Source: Stictocephala bisonia
Taxonomy: Eukaryota; Arthropoda; Insecta; Hemiptera; Membracidae
Length of the DNA: 64,000 nucleotides
Direction of reading: 5' to 3'
NCBI GenBank assembly: GCA_035578905.1
Contig: JAQJVL010000415.1
Span: forward strand, 526,501-590,500
The stretch's first letter is position 1. Each line of letters begins with the position of its first letter. The notes under the pieces are model-generated. The model was not told where the DNA came from. It searched no databases and saw nothing but the letters and a program-made list of their open reading frames with translations. A program made the position numbers and the translations under genes. Positions 11,590 to 21,939 of the stretch are shown one piece after another.

Positions 11590-12699
11590 GGAGATATAAA
11601 TATAAACACGCTGTTGGACAATGATATCTCGGAGCCACTGTCGTTAAGAACTAATTCAGACTTTAATCTAAATGATTTAGTGATTCACACCTGTAATAGT
11701 TACTTAAATCTTAACTACGCTTGGGCGACCATTGAGAAAGTTCAGTTCTGTAAGTATCTCGGAGTTATCTTTGACAGTCGATTAAATTGGTCCAAGCATA
11801 TTGACTACCTGAAAAAGAAGCTGCGCAAATACATTTTTTCTTTTAAAAATCTACGCGATATACTTTATGAGAAAGAAATCAAATTAGCTTACTTTGCGTA
11901 CGTTCAATCTTTACTCTCCTTTGGTATTATAGCTTGGGGAGGTTCTTGTAATAATCAGTTGAATTCATTGAGTGTTATCCAAAAGTCCATTTTGAAAGTA
12001 GGATTTAACAAAGAGAGACGATATCCTACTGATGCTCTGTTTCAAGACACACGAATCTTAAGTATACGCCACATTTACGTTAAAACCCTTCTGATATTTA
12101 TTTTCAAACATTCAAGCACCATCTTCAAACCAATTTCTCACTTGTACAATACTAGATATGCACGTCACGTTGGCATTTCTTCTATTCAACTACGCAAAAC
12201 GCATCTATCAACTAACTCGTTTTATAATTGTAATATTTTGTTCAGGAATTTGTGTAGGGAGGCAAACGTATTAGATGTCTTCAAATGTACGTCCTTATCT
12301 AGTTTTAAATGTAAAGTTTCTCAGTGGCTGCTGGGGCTCAGTGTGTCGGGAGTCGAGTCGCTTCTTGCAGCGGAGTACTGACATACACACACAGACAGAC
12401 ACGCAGACACACATGTATGACTTGACTACAGACAAGAATTGACAGAACGGACACCAGAACACAGACATTCACCGACCCACCGTACCATGCCTCTGCACAG
12501 TCACCCACACTGCTCGCCGACCTGTCCTCCCCTCCTCTGCCTTAGCTTGTGCTCATATCAGCAAAGTTGTTTTTCTCATGTACAATAGGTTTCTCTTTCT
12601 GCCAGCCGTCGCCACTGTTCCTTATATCACCAATCAACTTGTTCCTACTCCAGTCTATCATATCAAACACCACTCATTATTTTCATTGACCATCCGCAA

Positions 12700-12739
<40 letters not shown>

Positions 12740-12741
12740 TA
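11590..12741 (+). mobile_element. 5'-truncated LINE with poly-A/(TA)n tail
   Basis: The element begins inside a reverse transcriptase, continues through a 3' untranslated region rich in 'cacacagacagacac', and ends in about 19 A followed by (TA)n at 12699-12741. It is a typical dead-on-arrival insertion, inside half-unit 2 of the DNA-transposon tract. Confidence 0.75.
11614..12381 (+). pseudogene. LINE reverse transcriptase C-terminal part
   Basis: The 255-codon frame covers only the region after the catalytic site: the YLGVIFDSRLNWSKHI block, then 'YFAYVQSLLSFGIIAWGG' (thumb), then the tail that ends in AAEY. In intact Jockey/CR1-type proteins of about 900 residues this is the last quarter. 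The frame is open throughout, which suggests a fairly young insertion, but the palm with its aspartates is missing. Confidence 0.85.
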
Positions 12742-13304
12742 ATCGAATGTCTTGATAAGTAGCTTAAGCCTACGCACGGGCCTTGCCTATGTAGGCTTAT
12801 TTCCATATAATTTAGTTTTTTTTCTTACGCTCCTGGAATGCAACATTATATATATATATATAGTGTTTAATTTGTTTAATTCAATAACAATTGTAGTATG
12901 GATATTAATTTATGAATTATATTTTGACCAAATAGCAGTAATATTAATTTAAAGATTATTACTTGGTTGTAGTAGTTTCTTGTTAATTAGTATTCTTTAT
13001 TATACCATTTATGAAATTGTACTGCAATCCCGTACAAGTAAAATAGTTTTACTGTATTCCTTAGTTTAAGCCATCATTTGTAATCTCACATTTCACTATG
13101 GACGGAAATAAAAATATTTGACTTTGATATTTGACTTTAATCTATTATTATTATTATAAAAATTTGGCCAAGAGAAATAAAAATAGAACATTTTCAGAGA
13201 AAAGAACTCTTTTTTTTATTTAAAAATAGCATGATAACTGTAATAATTTAAGACTGAGCTATTAAATTGAATAATAACTATAATTAAGTACTCTTTATTC
13301 ATTT
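12742..13304. other. LINE-like 3' tail; no gene
   Basis: The stretch to about 13135 ends 'ggaaataaaaatatttgactttgatatttgacttt', a short tandem tail typical of LINE 3' ends. It may be the true 3' end of the preceding LINE or a separate fragment. The rest is AT-rich. Confidence 0.4.
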
Positions 13305-13318
13305 TTTATAATAATACA

Positions 13319-13349
13319 TGACCGGTTTCGGCCCTTGGGCCATCTTCAG
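13319..13349 (-). other. Hammerhead-ribozyme-like motif of Penelope type
   Basis: On the minus strand, CTGAAGA is followed by a 5-bp GC stem (GGCCC/GGGCC) and then GAAACCGG. This matches the CUGANGA...GAAA arrangement of hammerhead cores known in Penelope-like elements. One extra U before the stem departs from the canonical core, so activity is uncertain. Confidence 0.55.
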
Positions 13350-13592
13350 AGTGTAAATAATATAACCTATAAGAAATGAACAATTATAAAAATAAAACAG
13401 ATGAAGATAACATATGATTAATTTAGTGTGTGGGTAAGTTGAATAATTGATTATATAAACTTACATTGATTATATATCTTTTGATTCTTATGTTTTTTTA
13501 TTTGTCTTATTTTTTTCATATATAGGATTTTTCATGTTAATTTGTGTATTTACATGTTCTGTGATTCATTATAATTGTAAATTTTCTTTGGA

Positions 13593-13860
13593 ATTAATTT
13601 TTTTCTCCTTTCTTCTCATGTTCTAAAGTTGTAACATTTTCATTGATATTTTGGTAATTGTGATTTGACTGGAGAATATGTTCAGCAAAGTTGAATTTAA
13701 TTGATGTTGAGTTGTTGTTTCTTATGACTTGTATGTGTTCTTTGTAACATAAATTAAATGTTCTTTCGGTTTGTCCTATGTAAAAAGAATTGCATTTCGA
13801 GCATTGTATTTTATATATTCCACATTTCTCATATTTGTTATTATTTTCTTTGTTAGATAG
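13593..13860 (-). pseudogene. Penelope GIY-YIG endonuclease fragment
   Basis: On the minus strand the frame reads KCGIYKIQCSKCNSFYIGQT, which contains both the GIY and the YIG motifs with the CxxC pair between them, then ERTFNLCYKEHI, the expected Arg/His region. It continues to a stop near 13593. This domain cuts target DNA for Penelope-like elements. The preceding reverse transcriptase is missing upstream (above 13860), where a palindrome starts instead. Confidence 0.85.
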
Positions 13861-13871
13861 TTTGTTAATTA

Positions 13872-14067
13872 AAGTAAAACGTCACACAACACAAATTCAC
13901 CACAATATAAACACAAAATGCACAAATATACTACAATACAAGTTCAAAATGCACAAATATTGTGGTGATCGATCACCACAATATTTGTGCATTTTGTACT
14001 TGTATTGTAGTATATTTGTGCATTTTGTGCTTATATTGTGGTGAATTTGTGTTGTGTAACGTTTACT
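13872..14067. repeat. Near-perfect 195-bp palindrome
   Basis: Arms of about 97 bp meet at 13970/13971 in 'gtggtgatcgatcaccac' with no spacer. Each arm holds two copies of 'atgcacaaatat'. It abuts the Penelope remnant. Confidence 0.9.
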
Positions 14068-14845
14068 TGTACTGTATATGTACCAACACGTATTATACCA
14101 AAAAACTATTTAAAGTAAAAGTATTGTTCTTTGTTTTATAACTGAGTGTATATTTACTGTGTTGAAAAGTCTTTCTAATAGCCTTATTAATTTTTGTATT
14201 ATAAGGAACAGTAATAACGCGTTAAAAAAGCACATGGAATAAATGAATACTGGTTCTTAGAAGTATAATAACATTGGTATAATATAACAATTAAAATTTA
14301 CTACCAAAATAATTCACATGACATTTATATTTATTAGGGAAATAAGTAACACCTACAAAAAATAATCTTAACATTGTAACATTTGGTACAACATTTATCA
14401 AAGTGGAACCTAAAAAATAAATTTGCAATTTAAGAAAAAGTTTGAAAATGTATTTATCGTTGGTGGAAATTATAAATAGTTTTTTATGAATTTAGTGATA
14501 TGTGATTTGGTTTGTTAAATTGGTGATATATAATATTAATACCATATGTAATTTTAGAACGAATGTATATACCTTGGTACCAAGTATTATTAAATGAAAT
14601 TTTACAACTTTCAGAAAATTGAATAACAACTACTGTATAAGATAATATATATTTACATTTAACCAAACCTGCATAAAATTGGAAAGACAAAAAAAGAAGA
14701 AGAACAAATAAAATAACTAAACAAATTGACATATAAAACTATAGTTAACAACAAACCACTTTAAACATCTTTGAGTTATGAAATAAACTGCATCTTACGT
14801 TTAAATTAAACCATCACAATTAATCATGTACTGTAATGTTTCATC
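14068..14845. other. AT-rich, no gene seen
   Basis: There are only short frames and no recognisable repeat beyond simple AT bias. Confidence 0.4.
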
Positions 14846-15171
14846 TTTAACATTTCATCACAGCAACAACATACTTAATACAATACAATAAATGAGATAT
14901 TATGTACTATAATTAATGGTATATAATGTAAAAAAATAACACTTTCATAAAAATATTACAGTAATAAGTTCAAAAATAATACTAATTTCCCAAACCAATT
15001 GTTTAGACAAATGCAATATTTATAATATTATGAAAAACAAGTTAGGATAGCATTCAACACTGGCAAAATCCCAAATAACATTCCTACTGATTGAAAAAAA
15101 AGAAAACACAACGTATTAACTAATTATTGTAATTGAAACAATACTATCATTACCATTTAAACTTTTTTGTT
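14846..15171. repeat. Dispersed repeat, copy 2
   Basis: Matches 4590-4908 closely. The following 15172-15589 is AT-rich with nothing recognised. Confidence 0.8.
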
Positions 15172-15589
15172 ATATATACTAAACAGTTATAACTGTTATA
15201 ACATTATTTTTTTAATGCTAAATATATGCCTAGTTGTTAATCATTATATACTTATAATTAATACCAAAGGTTACATATAAATACACCTAAATGTCAAATG
15301 TCTTAAAATTGGTTTTTATATATTTATTATTTACAATATGCATGATAGGTACCTATCTAAAAATAAGACATAATTGTCTTGGATTGATCTGATAATATCT
15401 CATATTACAACAGTTTTATTTAATTCGCAAACTAGGAGTGTGATTGAATTTAGGTATTAAAATTATTGCCTCAGTGTTTGGTATCAATAAATAGCGATGG
15501 CAGAAAACGATTAAAAATGCATAAAGCTTTTGGCCGGGCAGGCAGCCTTGGGCCGGGACATGGCCAGTCTCTCATGATAACCAACAAGA

Positions 15590-15791
15590 GCTGACGTAAC
15601 GTGACGTAGTACGTGACGTAGTACGTGACGTAGTGCCTGACGTCTTTCCTTAGGAGGGTGGGTAATGGGTTGAGGGGGGAGAGAGCCAGCGCAGTCTGGC
15701 GAGGTCTCGAACAACTAGCCGACACGTTGAACCAGAACTACGACCATATCGCCCGTATGATGGGACTGTCTGGTATAATAGAAGGTCTATG
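15590..15791 (+). repeat. Right arm of half-unit 2, complete end
   Basis: This arm is shared with 8544-8732 and ends in a complete 33-bp terminal repeat (15759-15791), followed by the target duplication ATAATAC. The 'gacgtagtac' cluster has one more repeat here than in the other copy. Confidence 0.85.
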
Positions 15792-16854
15792 ATAATACTA
15801 TTTATTGAAGCTTACGTAATTATTATTTGTCTTTCAATCCAATTGCCCGTTGTTCCGTTTACAATCTTTAAAATGGTTATAAACAGATTAACCTTTTCAT
15901 TTGATTTGATCGTTTGACGACATTTATGTCGGGAACCTCAATTTATCACTGATTGCCATTAAGTCAGACCAAAATATTCCATAAAATCTCAAATATAGAT
16001 TTACATTAATTCTTTTCATTTTTATGTAAAGAATGTTACCGAGAATAAAACAATTTTTGACTCTTCAGATTGAGTTTTTAAGTGCATCGTTATATTAAAT
16101 TCAAAGACTGCCAGAAAATATGACAAGAAAAGCCTAATTTACATTATTCACAGGTCCCAATACTGAAAAATATCTTGGTTCCTCAACAACTACACAAAGA
16201 GTGGAAAACACGCTCTTTTGGTCTTAGAACTGTAGCCTAGAAGATGTAGAGCATCAGCACTACTGAAACCCTCTGAATACTGGAAAAATGTCTCTTCTTA
16301 AGACAGCTACTGAAACTCAATTAGTACCCTATTATGTGTCACATATAGGTTGTAAAACAATCTTAAATTGTCCATTTAAATTGTATTTCCGCAGTTTGTT
16401 TCAGATAATTTATTCTTAATGAAGGCATATGACTTTTTTAAATATATAATTATTTATAAATATTCTAAGTATTATAACTGCCATTCTGCATCGGTCACAA
16501 CATAATCCTTAATATATATATAATTATTCCGTGTTAAAACGCCACATTTAAGGTATTTACTACTTTTATGTTTTATTCTAGTGTGATTTGTTCTTAAAAA
16601 GAGTAATTTTAGTAGGAGCTGAGGGTAATTTGTTCTTAGTGGTAGAATAACACTGTCTACAGCAGTTTTTCTTGAACGTCTTGTAGTGTCTTTTGTCTGC
16701 GTCTGCATTTTTGTTTGATTTGGAAATAGAGTACTGACACTTGACATAATTTGTGCTGAATGCTGATGCTGAATAGTGAGTTAACTTACCAAGACCAACT
16801 TGTTTTGTGCTAGTTCAAAAGAAGTTCAAAATTCTAATAAATAAGATTAAAACG
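15792..16854. promoter_or_regulatory. Upstream region of mRpS18B (inferred)
   Basis: This is the about 1 kb between the DNA-transposon tract and the first coding exon of mRpS18B, so promoter and 5' untranslated region should be here. No TATA box or initiator stands out. A minus-strand open frame of 91 codons (16747-16472, rich in Lys, Arg and Thr, starts MSSVSTLFPNQ) points away from the gene. It could be chance or a divergent first exon; I do not recognise it. Confidence 0.35.
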
Positions 16855-16965
16855 ATGTCCCTTCTTACTAAAGTGAGATTTGTCACGATGAAGAAATTTG
16901 GAAACCTAATGATTGGTAATAAAAGTTACATATCCAGTGCAATAAGGCAAACACTAAGCTTATTT
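16855..16965 (+). CDS. mRpS18B: mRpS18B (mS40), exon 1: mitochondrial presequence
   Basis: The proposed first coding exon has 37 codons, from ATG (16855) to TTT before a consensus donor gtaagt (16966). The peptide starts MSLLTKVRFVTMKKFGNLMI. It has no Asp or Glu and many Lys, Arg, Ser and hydrophobic residues, as expected of a mitochondrial import signal. The exon ends in phase 0, which fits exon 2 (28236, GAG). This is the first ATG of its frame. The assignment is inferred from composition, donor and phase because presequences are not conserved; the later exons are far surer. Intron 1 would be about 11.3 kb. Confidence 0.6.
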
Positions 16966-17009
16966 GTAAGTGGCTGTTCTGTTGAATCTAATTGTTTATG
17001 AAAATTTAC

Positions 17010-18610
17010 CATTGGTAATTATGCACTCTCAAGACGCCTCTGAAAATGCCATTTCTGGTTTAAAAAGTGGTAAATTTTGAGTTTTAATTCTTGAGAAGGT
17101 TGATTTTAGCAGCGTTTATTACCGAACAATTGAAAACTTTTGTAATGTGATAGTAAAAAAACCAACTTTAAAAAAATAGATTTGTTCAATTTTCTTTTTT
17201 TATTTTACTTGTTTTTTATGCTGAACAAGAATATATAATTGGTTTTTCAATAATAGTAATTTTTCGGCTAAAAATGCACTTTTTACTTACTTAACCTAAC
17301 TTACCCTAATCTTCAATATACTCAACCAAAATCATAATTTGCATTAAATTTGGGTGCCTGACCTCTGACAGGAATACATGCGAATTTGTTTTTGGTGGCA
17401 AGTCAATTCTCAACAAAAATTAATAATTTGCATTAAATCCGGGTGCCTGGTCTCCATCACTCCGGCAGGAATACGTGTGAACTTATTTTGGTAGCCGGTC
17501 ATTGCTCCTATTAATATTGTGCATATGGGCACCGTAGGTGGTTTGTCGCAAACATAGTTTTTTCGTAATATCGAAAAATAATTGTTGTAGACCATAATAA
17601 TTGACAAACTACACTAAATTAAAAAGAGTTACCAAATATAAACGGGGATAAATCGAAAAATAACATCTTCAAAATTTCAGATATTTCGTTTTTTATATTA
17701 AACGTTATTTCCTCAAAATAAAAATATATTTTCTCCTAAAATAGACCTGAGGTAATTATGTACTTTTTTGCCACCTCTTAAAATAGAATATCATGTTGAA
17801 AAAGTGAGATATGAGTTTATATCACTTGAGGAGTTTGATTTCATCCGCGGAAAACTCGTTTTTTCCCGAAAAATCTATTAAAACTAGTTTTTTATCTGAT
17901 AGTAAAAAAATCAACTTTTTAAAAAATCGTTATTTTTCAACAACTTTTTTAATTTTTCATTTTTTTATGCTTAACACAAATATATAACTGGTTTTGTAGT
18001 AAAATTATTTTTTCAGCTCAAAAAATACATTTTTTACTGACATAACCAAACATAACTTAACTTATCCTAATTGTCTATTTTCTCAACAAAAATTCGTAAT
18101 TTGCGTTAAATTCGAGTGTTTGGCCTCCATGACGGCCTACTGGCCGTCACTCCGGTAGGCCTATAGGTGAATCCGGTGTTAGTGATTAATAGTTATTGTA
18201 TATAATGATCGTGTAATGGCCGCTAATCGCGACTCGCCGCGATAGTAGTTTTTCCGTTAAATATCTCGATAAATATTTGTAATAGATAAAAAGTTTTCAA
18301 ATTTTTATTCAGCGCAAAAAAAACAAATCAAAATAAAAAAATTATTAAAATACCATTTAAATTAATGGAAATATGACAAAAATACTAAAAATTGTGACAT
18401 TAGTTTTTTTTTAATTTTTCGGTAAAATACGTTATTTCTGCAGAATAAAAAGTATATTTCGTGAAAATACAGCTAATTCTAGACCCATTTCAAGCAAAAT
18501 GTTCTATATTTTGGTGGCAAGAAACTGCATAATTACCAGACCTGATTCTATACACTGGTGATAAAAAAGGCAAGATTGACGAGGCGTCTAGAAAGCACTT
18601 AAATACCATT
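17010..18610. repeat. Repeat module with inverted ends, intron 1
   Basis: The module starts 'ggtaattatgcactctcaagacgcctc' (17018 on), and inverted forms of these strings ('gcataattacc' at 18527, 'gaggcgtct' at 18580) close it. Inside, a unit with 'aatttgcattaaat..gggtgcctg.cctc' occurs near 17338, 17425 and 18098. No transposase is present. The part from about 17850 to 18545 recurs inverted at 21165-21910. It behaves like a foldback or satellite-forming MITE family. (Sequence strings are quoted in part.). Confidence 0.6.
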
Positions 18611-19139
18611 TTGGTGAGTTTTGATTAGGCCTATGCATGCACTTTATTCCTACCTTATAGGCTAATTAAATTATTTATTTATCAACGGTTACACCATTTA
18701 CAAATTTAAAATTACAATTATGTGCACACCAATTTACAAGAACATTAAGAACTAGATAATAATAATTGTCATATATAAGTTAGAAGAGTAAATAGACAAT
18801 ACAAACAATATATGAAATCAGCTGATGGAGACTTTTACCTGAATCCTCAAAAAAAAAAAAAAAAAATCTAATATTACACACTAATAGATAAACAACAATA
18901 AATAGACAATACAACAATAATAGACGATACAAACAATAAATAGAACAAATAATAATTAGACAATACAAACATATGTGAAAACAGCTGGTGGAGACTTTTA
19001 CCTGAGTAGGCCCCTACTCAATAATTATACTAATACTACACTCTAAATATAAATTATATGCCTACTAATTAGCTAAAAAGACGATTTTATGGAAAGAAAC
19101 AAAGCTTCTATACAATGGGCAGAGGGGTGTATTTCAGCA

Positions 19140-19422
19140 GCAGTAATGGATGACTCAACAGCAATAAGAACACACCCCCTCCAGAACACTTGAGACTGTT
19201 GGTGGTCGAACGATCCTTTCGAAAGACAGTGTAATTTGGTAATCCCAATTCTTCATTGCCAATATTTTCATTTAGATTTGTTTCAGTTAATACTATTATG
19301 TCGTATACGCAGGCAGCTATCGTCTCTCGCAAATCACAAAACTTTGAGCGCAATCCATTTACGTTTTGGTAATAGATAAAGAGGTCATTGCGCTCAGAGT
19401 GACTTAGTTTTTGAAGCTCCAC
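19140..19422 (-). pseudogene. LINE ORF2 endonuclease N-terminus
   Basis: From 19422 the frame reads MELQKLSHSERNDLFIYYQN then VNGLRSKF, then YDIIVLTETNLNENI and SGGGVFLLL. These are the first motifs of the AP-endonuclease-like domain. It ends abruptly at about 19140 where the deletion to the 3' tail occurs. Confidence 0.8.
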
Positions 19423-20556
19423 TAACTATTCTGGGAACTCCATAGCGATATTTAATCCTGAGATTAGTTTCACAAGCACTCTCTCTACTCTTCATTTCCT
19501 CTCTAAGATTATTTAGGAACTGCCTCTGCAGGAGTTTTTTTTTTTTTTTTAATTAAAAGGGAGAGGCCAATCCTCCCCTTCTCAACCTTACTCTGCCCAT
19601 TCCTCATAGACTATTGATCTGTGCGAGGAACTTATTCAGACAGAGTAAGGGGGCGAACCAGCACAGTAGAAGTTGAATATAACTGATAAATCTTCCAATC
19701 TAGGACGGATTCAAACCAGCGCTATCTCTAACCCAGGCTTAAAGTCCTGACGCCTTAGACCGCTCGGCCACCGACTCGCCCAAACACTTCGGTGTTTAGT
19801 TCGATCACGGGAAACACTAATATTGGTGAGCTCGTTGTCTAGAGCATCCCTATCAAAATTCTGCATAAGTTCTGTGATATCACCGACTTTATCAAAAATT
19901 AATTTAAGTGGCCTAGGCTTTGTTGAAGATGCGTTACCTAAGCGAGCGGTCTTGAAGTGATGAGGACCATCTGTATGACAGAACTTTTCAATCAGATTTG
20001 TGGCAATATCATTGTTATATTTAATTCTTATGTCCGCAATCTTGCTATTACTTTCGGGGACTCTATACACAAGCACATTGTGGGCCCGACGAGCACGATC
20101 AGCAGTTTCTTCCAAGACGGTTTCAACCGTAACAGGTCCCGGTTTGAGGGAATGCAACGAATTTACCTCCTTTTTGATCGATTCAACCCGGTTTTCCACA
20201 TCTGTGATGTGTGGCTCAAGTGAGGAAATAGTAGCGTTGATACAAGCTATGTCACTCTTTATGGACGAAACATCAGAAGGTACGCCAGAGAGGTTATCCA
20301 ATCTTTTCAGGATCTCACCCATCTGAGATAGGAGCAGAGATGTTGGGTGTTTGTTCAGCGCAATGCAATCAGTAAGACCACACTGCCAATTGCGACGGGT
20401 ATCGCTAGTAAGTTTATTATACTCAGACCCTGTGATACAAACACATACGGCATGAAACCATCTATCACAGTAGTGATCACATTGTAAGCCTTTGTCACTG
20501 TCCAGAACTAATTTCACACAAACTACACACATTTGCTTGTTTGGGATGAAGGACAT
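19394..20556 (-). pseudogene. LINE ORF1 with PHD-like zinc finger, interrupted by SINE
   Basis: The frame starts at ATG 20556 with MSFIPNKQMCVVCVKLVLDS. Cys/His spacing in residues 9-62 (CVVC, then CDHYC, H, C, and W.CGLTDC) is that of the PHD-like finger found in ORF1 proteins of CR1-like elements. A coiled-coil-like middle follows (about residues 85-135), then an RNA-binding-type domain (about 150-240). A SINE at 19535-19781 breaks the frame after DRTK. Beyond it the frame resumes as LLQRQFLNNLREEMKSRES and ends at 19394. ORF2 starts 28 nt before this stop, an overlapping arrangement. Confidence 0.8.
19535..19781 (-). mobile_element. tRNA-Leu-like SINE
   Basis: On the minus strand the head reads 'gtcggtggccgagcggtcta' (A box 'tggccgagcgg'), then an anticodon-like loop 'actttaagc' (TAA), then 'ggtttgaatcc' (B box). 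A body of about 150 bp ends in a 16-base poly-A (19550-19535). The head resembles a leucine tRNA, so the SINE probably arose from one and is transcribed from the internal polymerase III promoter. It interrupts the LINE ORF1. I could not see a clean target duplication. Confidence 0.8.
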
Positions 20557-20600
20557 CGTGAAAAATTTAACAAGTTTTTTCTTTAGTACTTGTTATTGAG

Positions 20601-21164
20601 GGGTATAATATCAATAATGATAAGTGATTTATAATGGCTGCAGTGTGAGTTGCGGTTCAAAGTTGAAGCTATTATAGATAGTTAGGTTCTTTCAGACATA
20701 ACCTCACTTATAGGATTGATATAACAATAAATTATAGTTATTAACTAATGAGAAAACTTCACGGATCACTATATAGTTCACTAGGATTGAATTGAACAAT
20801 TTTTTAAAATCACAAATTTATATAAAATAACACAAAAAAAAAGAAATAATAATTAACTATAAAAAAGAGAGAACTAAAAATATATACTTTCACAGAATAG
20901 AGAACAGCTGATGTTTGTTTGGTATGATTTATCTTTGGTAGCCTTCTCTATGATAAGCAAGAAATAGTTTGTAGCCTATTATTTTACAGAAGGTATATTT
21001 TCGCAAGTTTATATATGTGCCTCTTCTACAGACTTTCTTATCTGTTCAGATTCAAACCAGGAGTTGCCAGTTACTTTTTCCTATAATGGCAGGTGATTTT
21101 AGGTTAGTTTGCATACATTTACAAAATTCTTTAAAAATAGTAATTTACTAATTTAAAATTAGTA
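20601..21164. other. No gene seen
   Basis: Probably the 5' untranslated region of the minus-strand LINE followed by AT-rich sequence. No open frame of interest. Confidence 0.35.
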
Positions 21165-21910
21165 AATTATGCAGTTTTTTATGCAGTTTCTAACCACCAC
21201 CCATACAAGTACAGTGGTATTATTGACCCACCCGCCCAATCATACACGTACAGTGGTATTGGAAAATTTTGCTTCTAGTGGGCATAGAATTGACTGTATT
21301 TGCACAAGATATCATAAAATACGTGGGCTGTATTTGTATTCCATGGAAATCACTTATTTTACCGAAAAATATTCATAAAAAAACCATTGTATTGCAACTT
21401 CTATTTTTGACATATTTCCGGTAATTTAAATGGTATTGTTATCGTCTTTTTTTCATTTTGATCTGCTTTTTTGCGATGAATACAAATTTGAAAACTATTT
21501 TGGCCTATAACAATCATTTCTCGAGATGTAACGGAATAACTACTTTTACAGTGAATCGCGATTAGCGGCCATTACTCGATCGTTATATACATACAACAAT
21601 TATTACAATTATTATTACATATACTGAATATACTTATTTTCCTGCTAGAGGAACGGCCGTCACGGAGGCCAGGCACCCGACTTAAATGCAAGTTAGGAAT
21701 CTTTTTCAGTAAATAGACAGGTTATGTTTGGTAAGGTCAGTAAAAAAATAATTTTTCAGGCTGAAAAATGGTTTTACTGAAAAACCAAATATATATTAGT
21801 GTTCAGCATAAAAACACATGTTAAAACATAAAAAAATTGACATGTTAAAAACTAATCTCTATCAGTTAAAAAACTAGTTTTTCAATTTGTTGGTAAAAAA
21901 ACTAGTTTTC
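21165..21910 (-). repeat. Inverted copy of the intron-1 module, with G-rich end
   Basis: Read on the minus strand this matches about 17850-18545 ('aaaactagttttttaactgatag', the 'ggccgctaatcgcgat' block, 'aaactgcataa'). Its end carries two copies of 'ccactgtacgtgtat...gggtgggt', the same motif as the minisatellite at 34.1 kb. Confidence 0.65.
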
Positions 21911-21939
21911 CGTGGTTACTTGATACTTACTTGATACTT

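Larger units (their letters stand above)
13305..13871 (-). mobile_element. Penelope-like element 3' remnant
   Basis: The minus strand carries a GIY-YIG endonuclease fragment (13593-13860), then about 250 bp of AT-rich sequence, then a hammerhead-like motif (13319-13349). This order is that of the 3' end of Penelope-like retroelements. The reverse transcriptase is absent. Confidence 0.75.
1698..15791. mobile_element. 14.1-kb tandem (dimeric) DNA-transposon tract with 33-bp TIRs
   Basis: The outer ends are perfect 33-bp inverted repeats (1698-1730 and 15759-15791; they start CATAGACCTTCTATTATACC). They are flanked by the 7-bp direct repeat ATAATAC (1691-1697 and 15792-15798), which looks like a target-site duplication. 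At 8707-8765 a right end lacking its last 7 bases abuts a complete left end. The tract is therefore two half-units of about 7.03 and 7.06 kb in head-to-tail order. About 810 bp at the left ends and 190 bp at the right ends are shared; the interiors differ and are full of other repeats. No transposase was recognised, so the superfamily is unknown. A 7-8 bp duplication would suit P, hAT or similar groups. Confidence 0.65.
18672..20600 (-). mobile_element. PHD-type LINE, internally deleted, split by a SINE
   Basis: The minus strand holds ORF1 (20556 to 19394), the start of ORF2 (from 19422), then a jump near 19140 to a 3' untranslated-type tail ending in 'aaataaataattt' at about 18672. The tail holds a tandem duplication: 'cagct.rtggagacttttacctga' occurs near 18818 and 18981. 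The same kind of internal deletion is seen in the LINE at 1-1004. Confidence 0.75.

Noticed and set aside
16807..16854. Upstream extension of mRpS18B exon 1 (16 more codons)
   Set aside because: It would start at GTG; the first ATG of the frame is at 16855 and gives a typical presequence.
19701..19781. Functional tRNA-Leu gene
   Set aside because: Mismatched arms, a SINE body and a poly-A tail follow directly; it is a SINE head.
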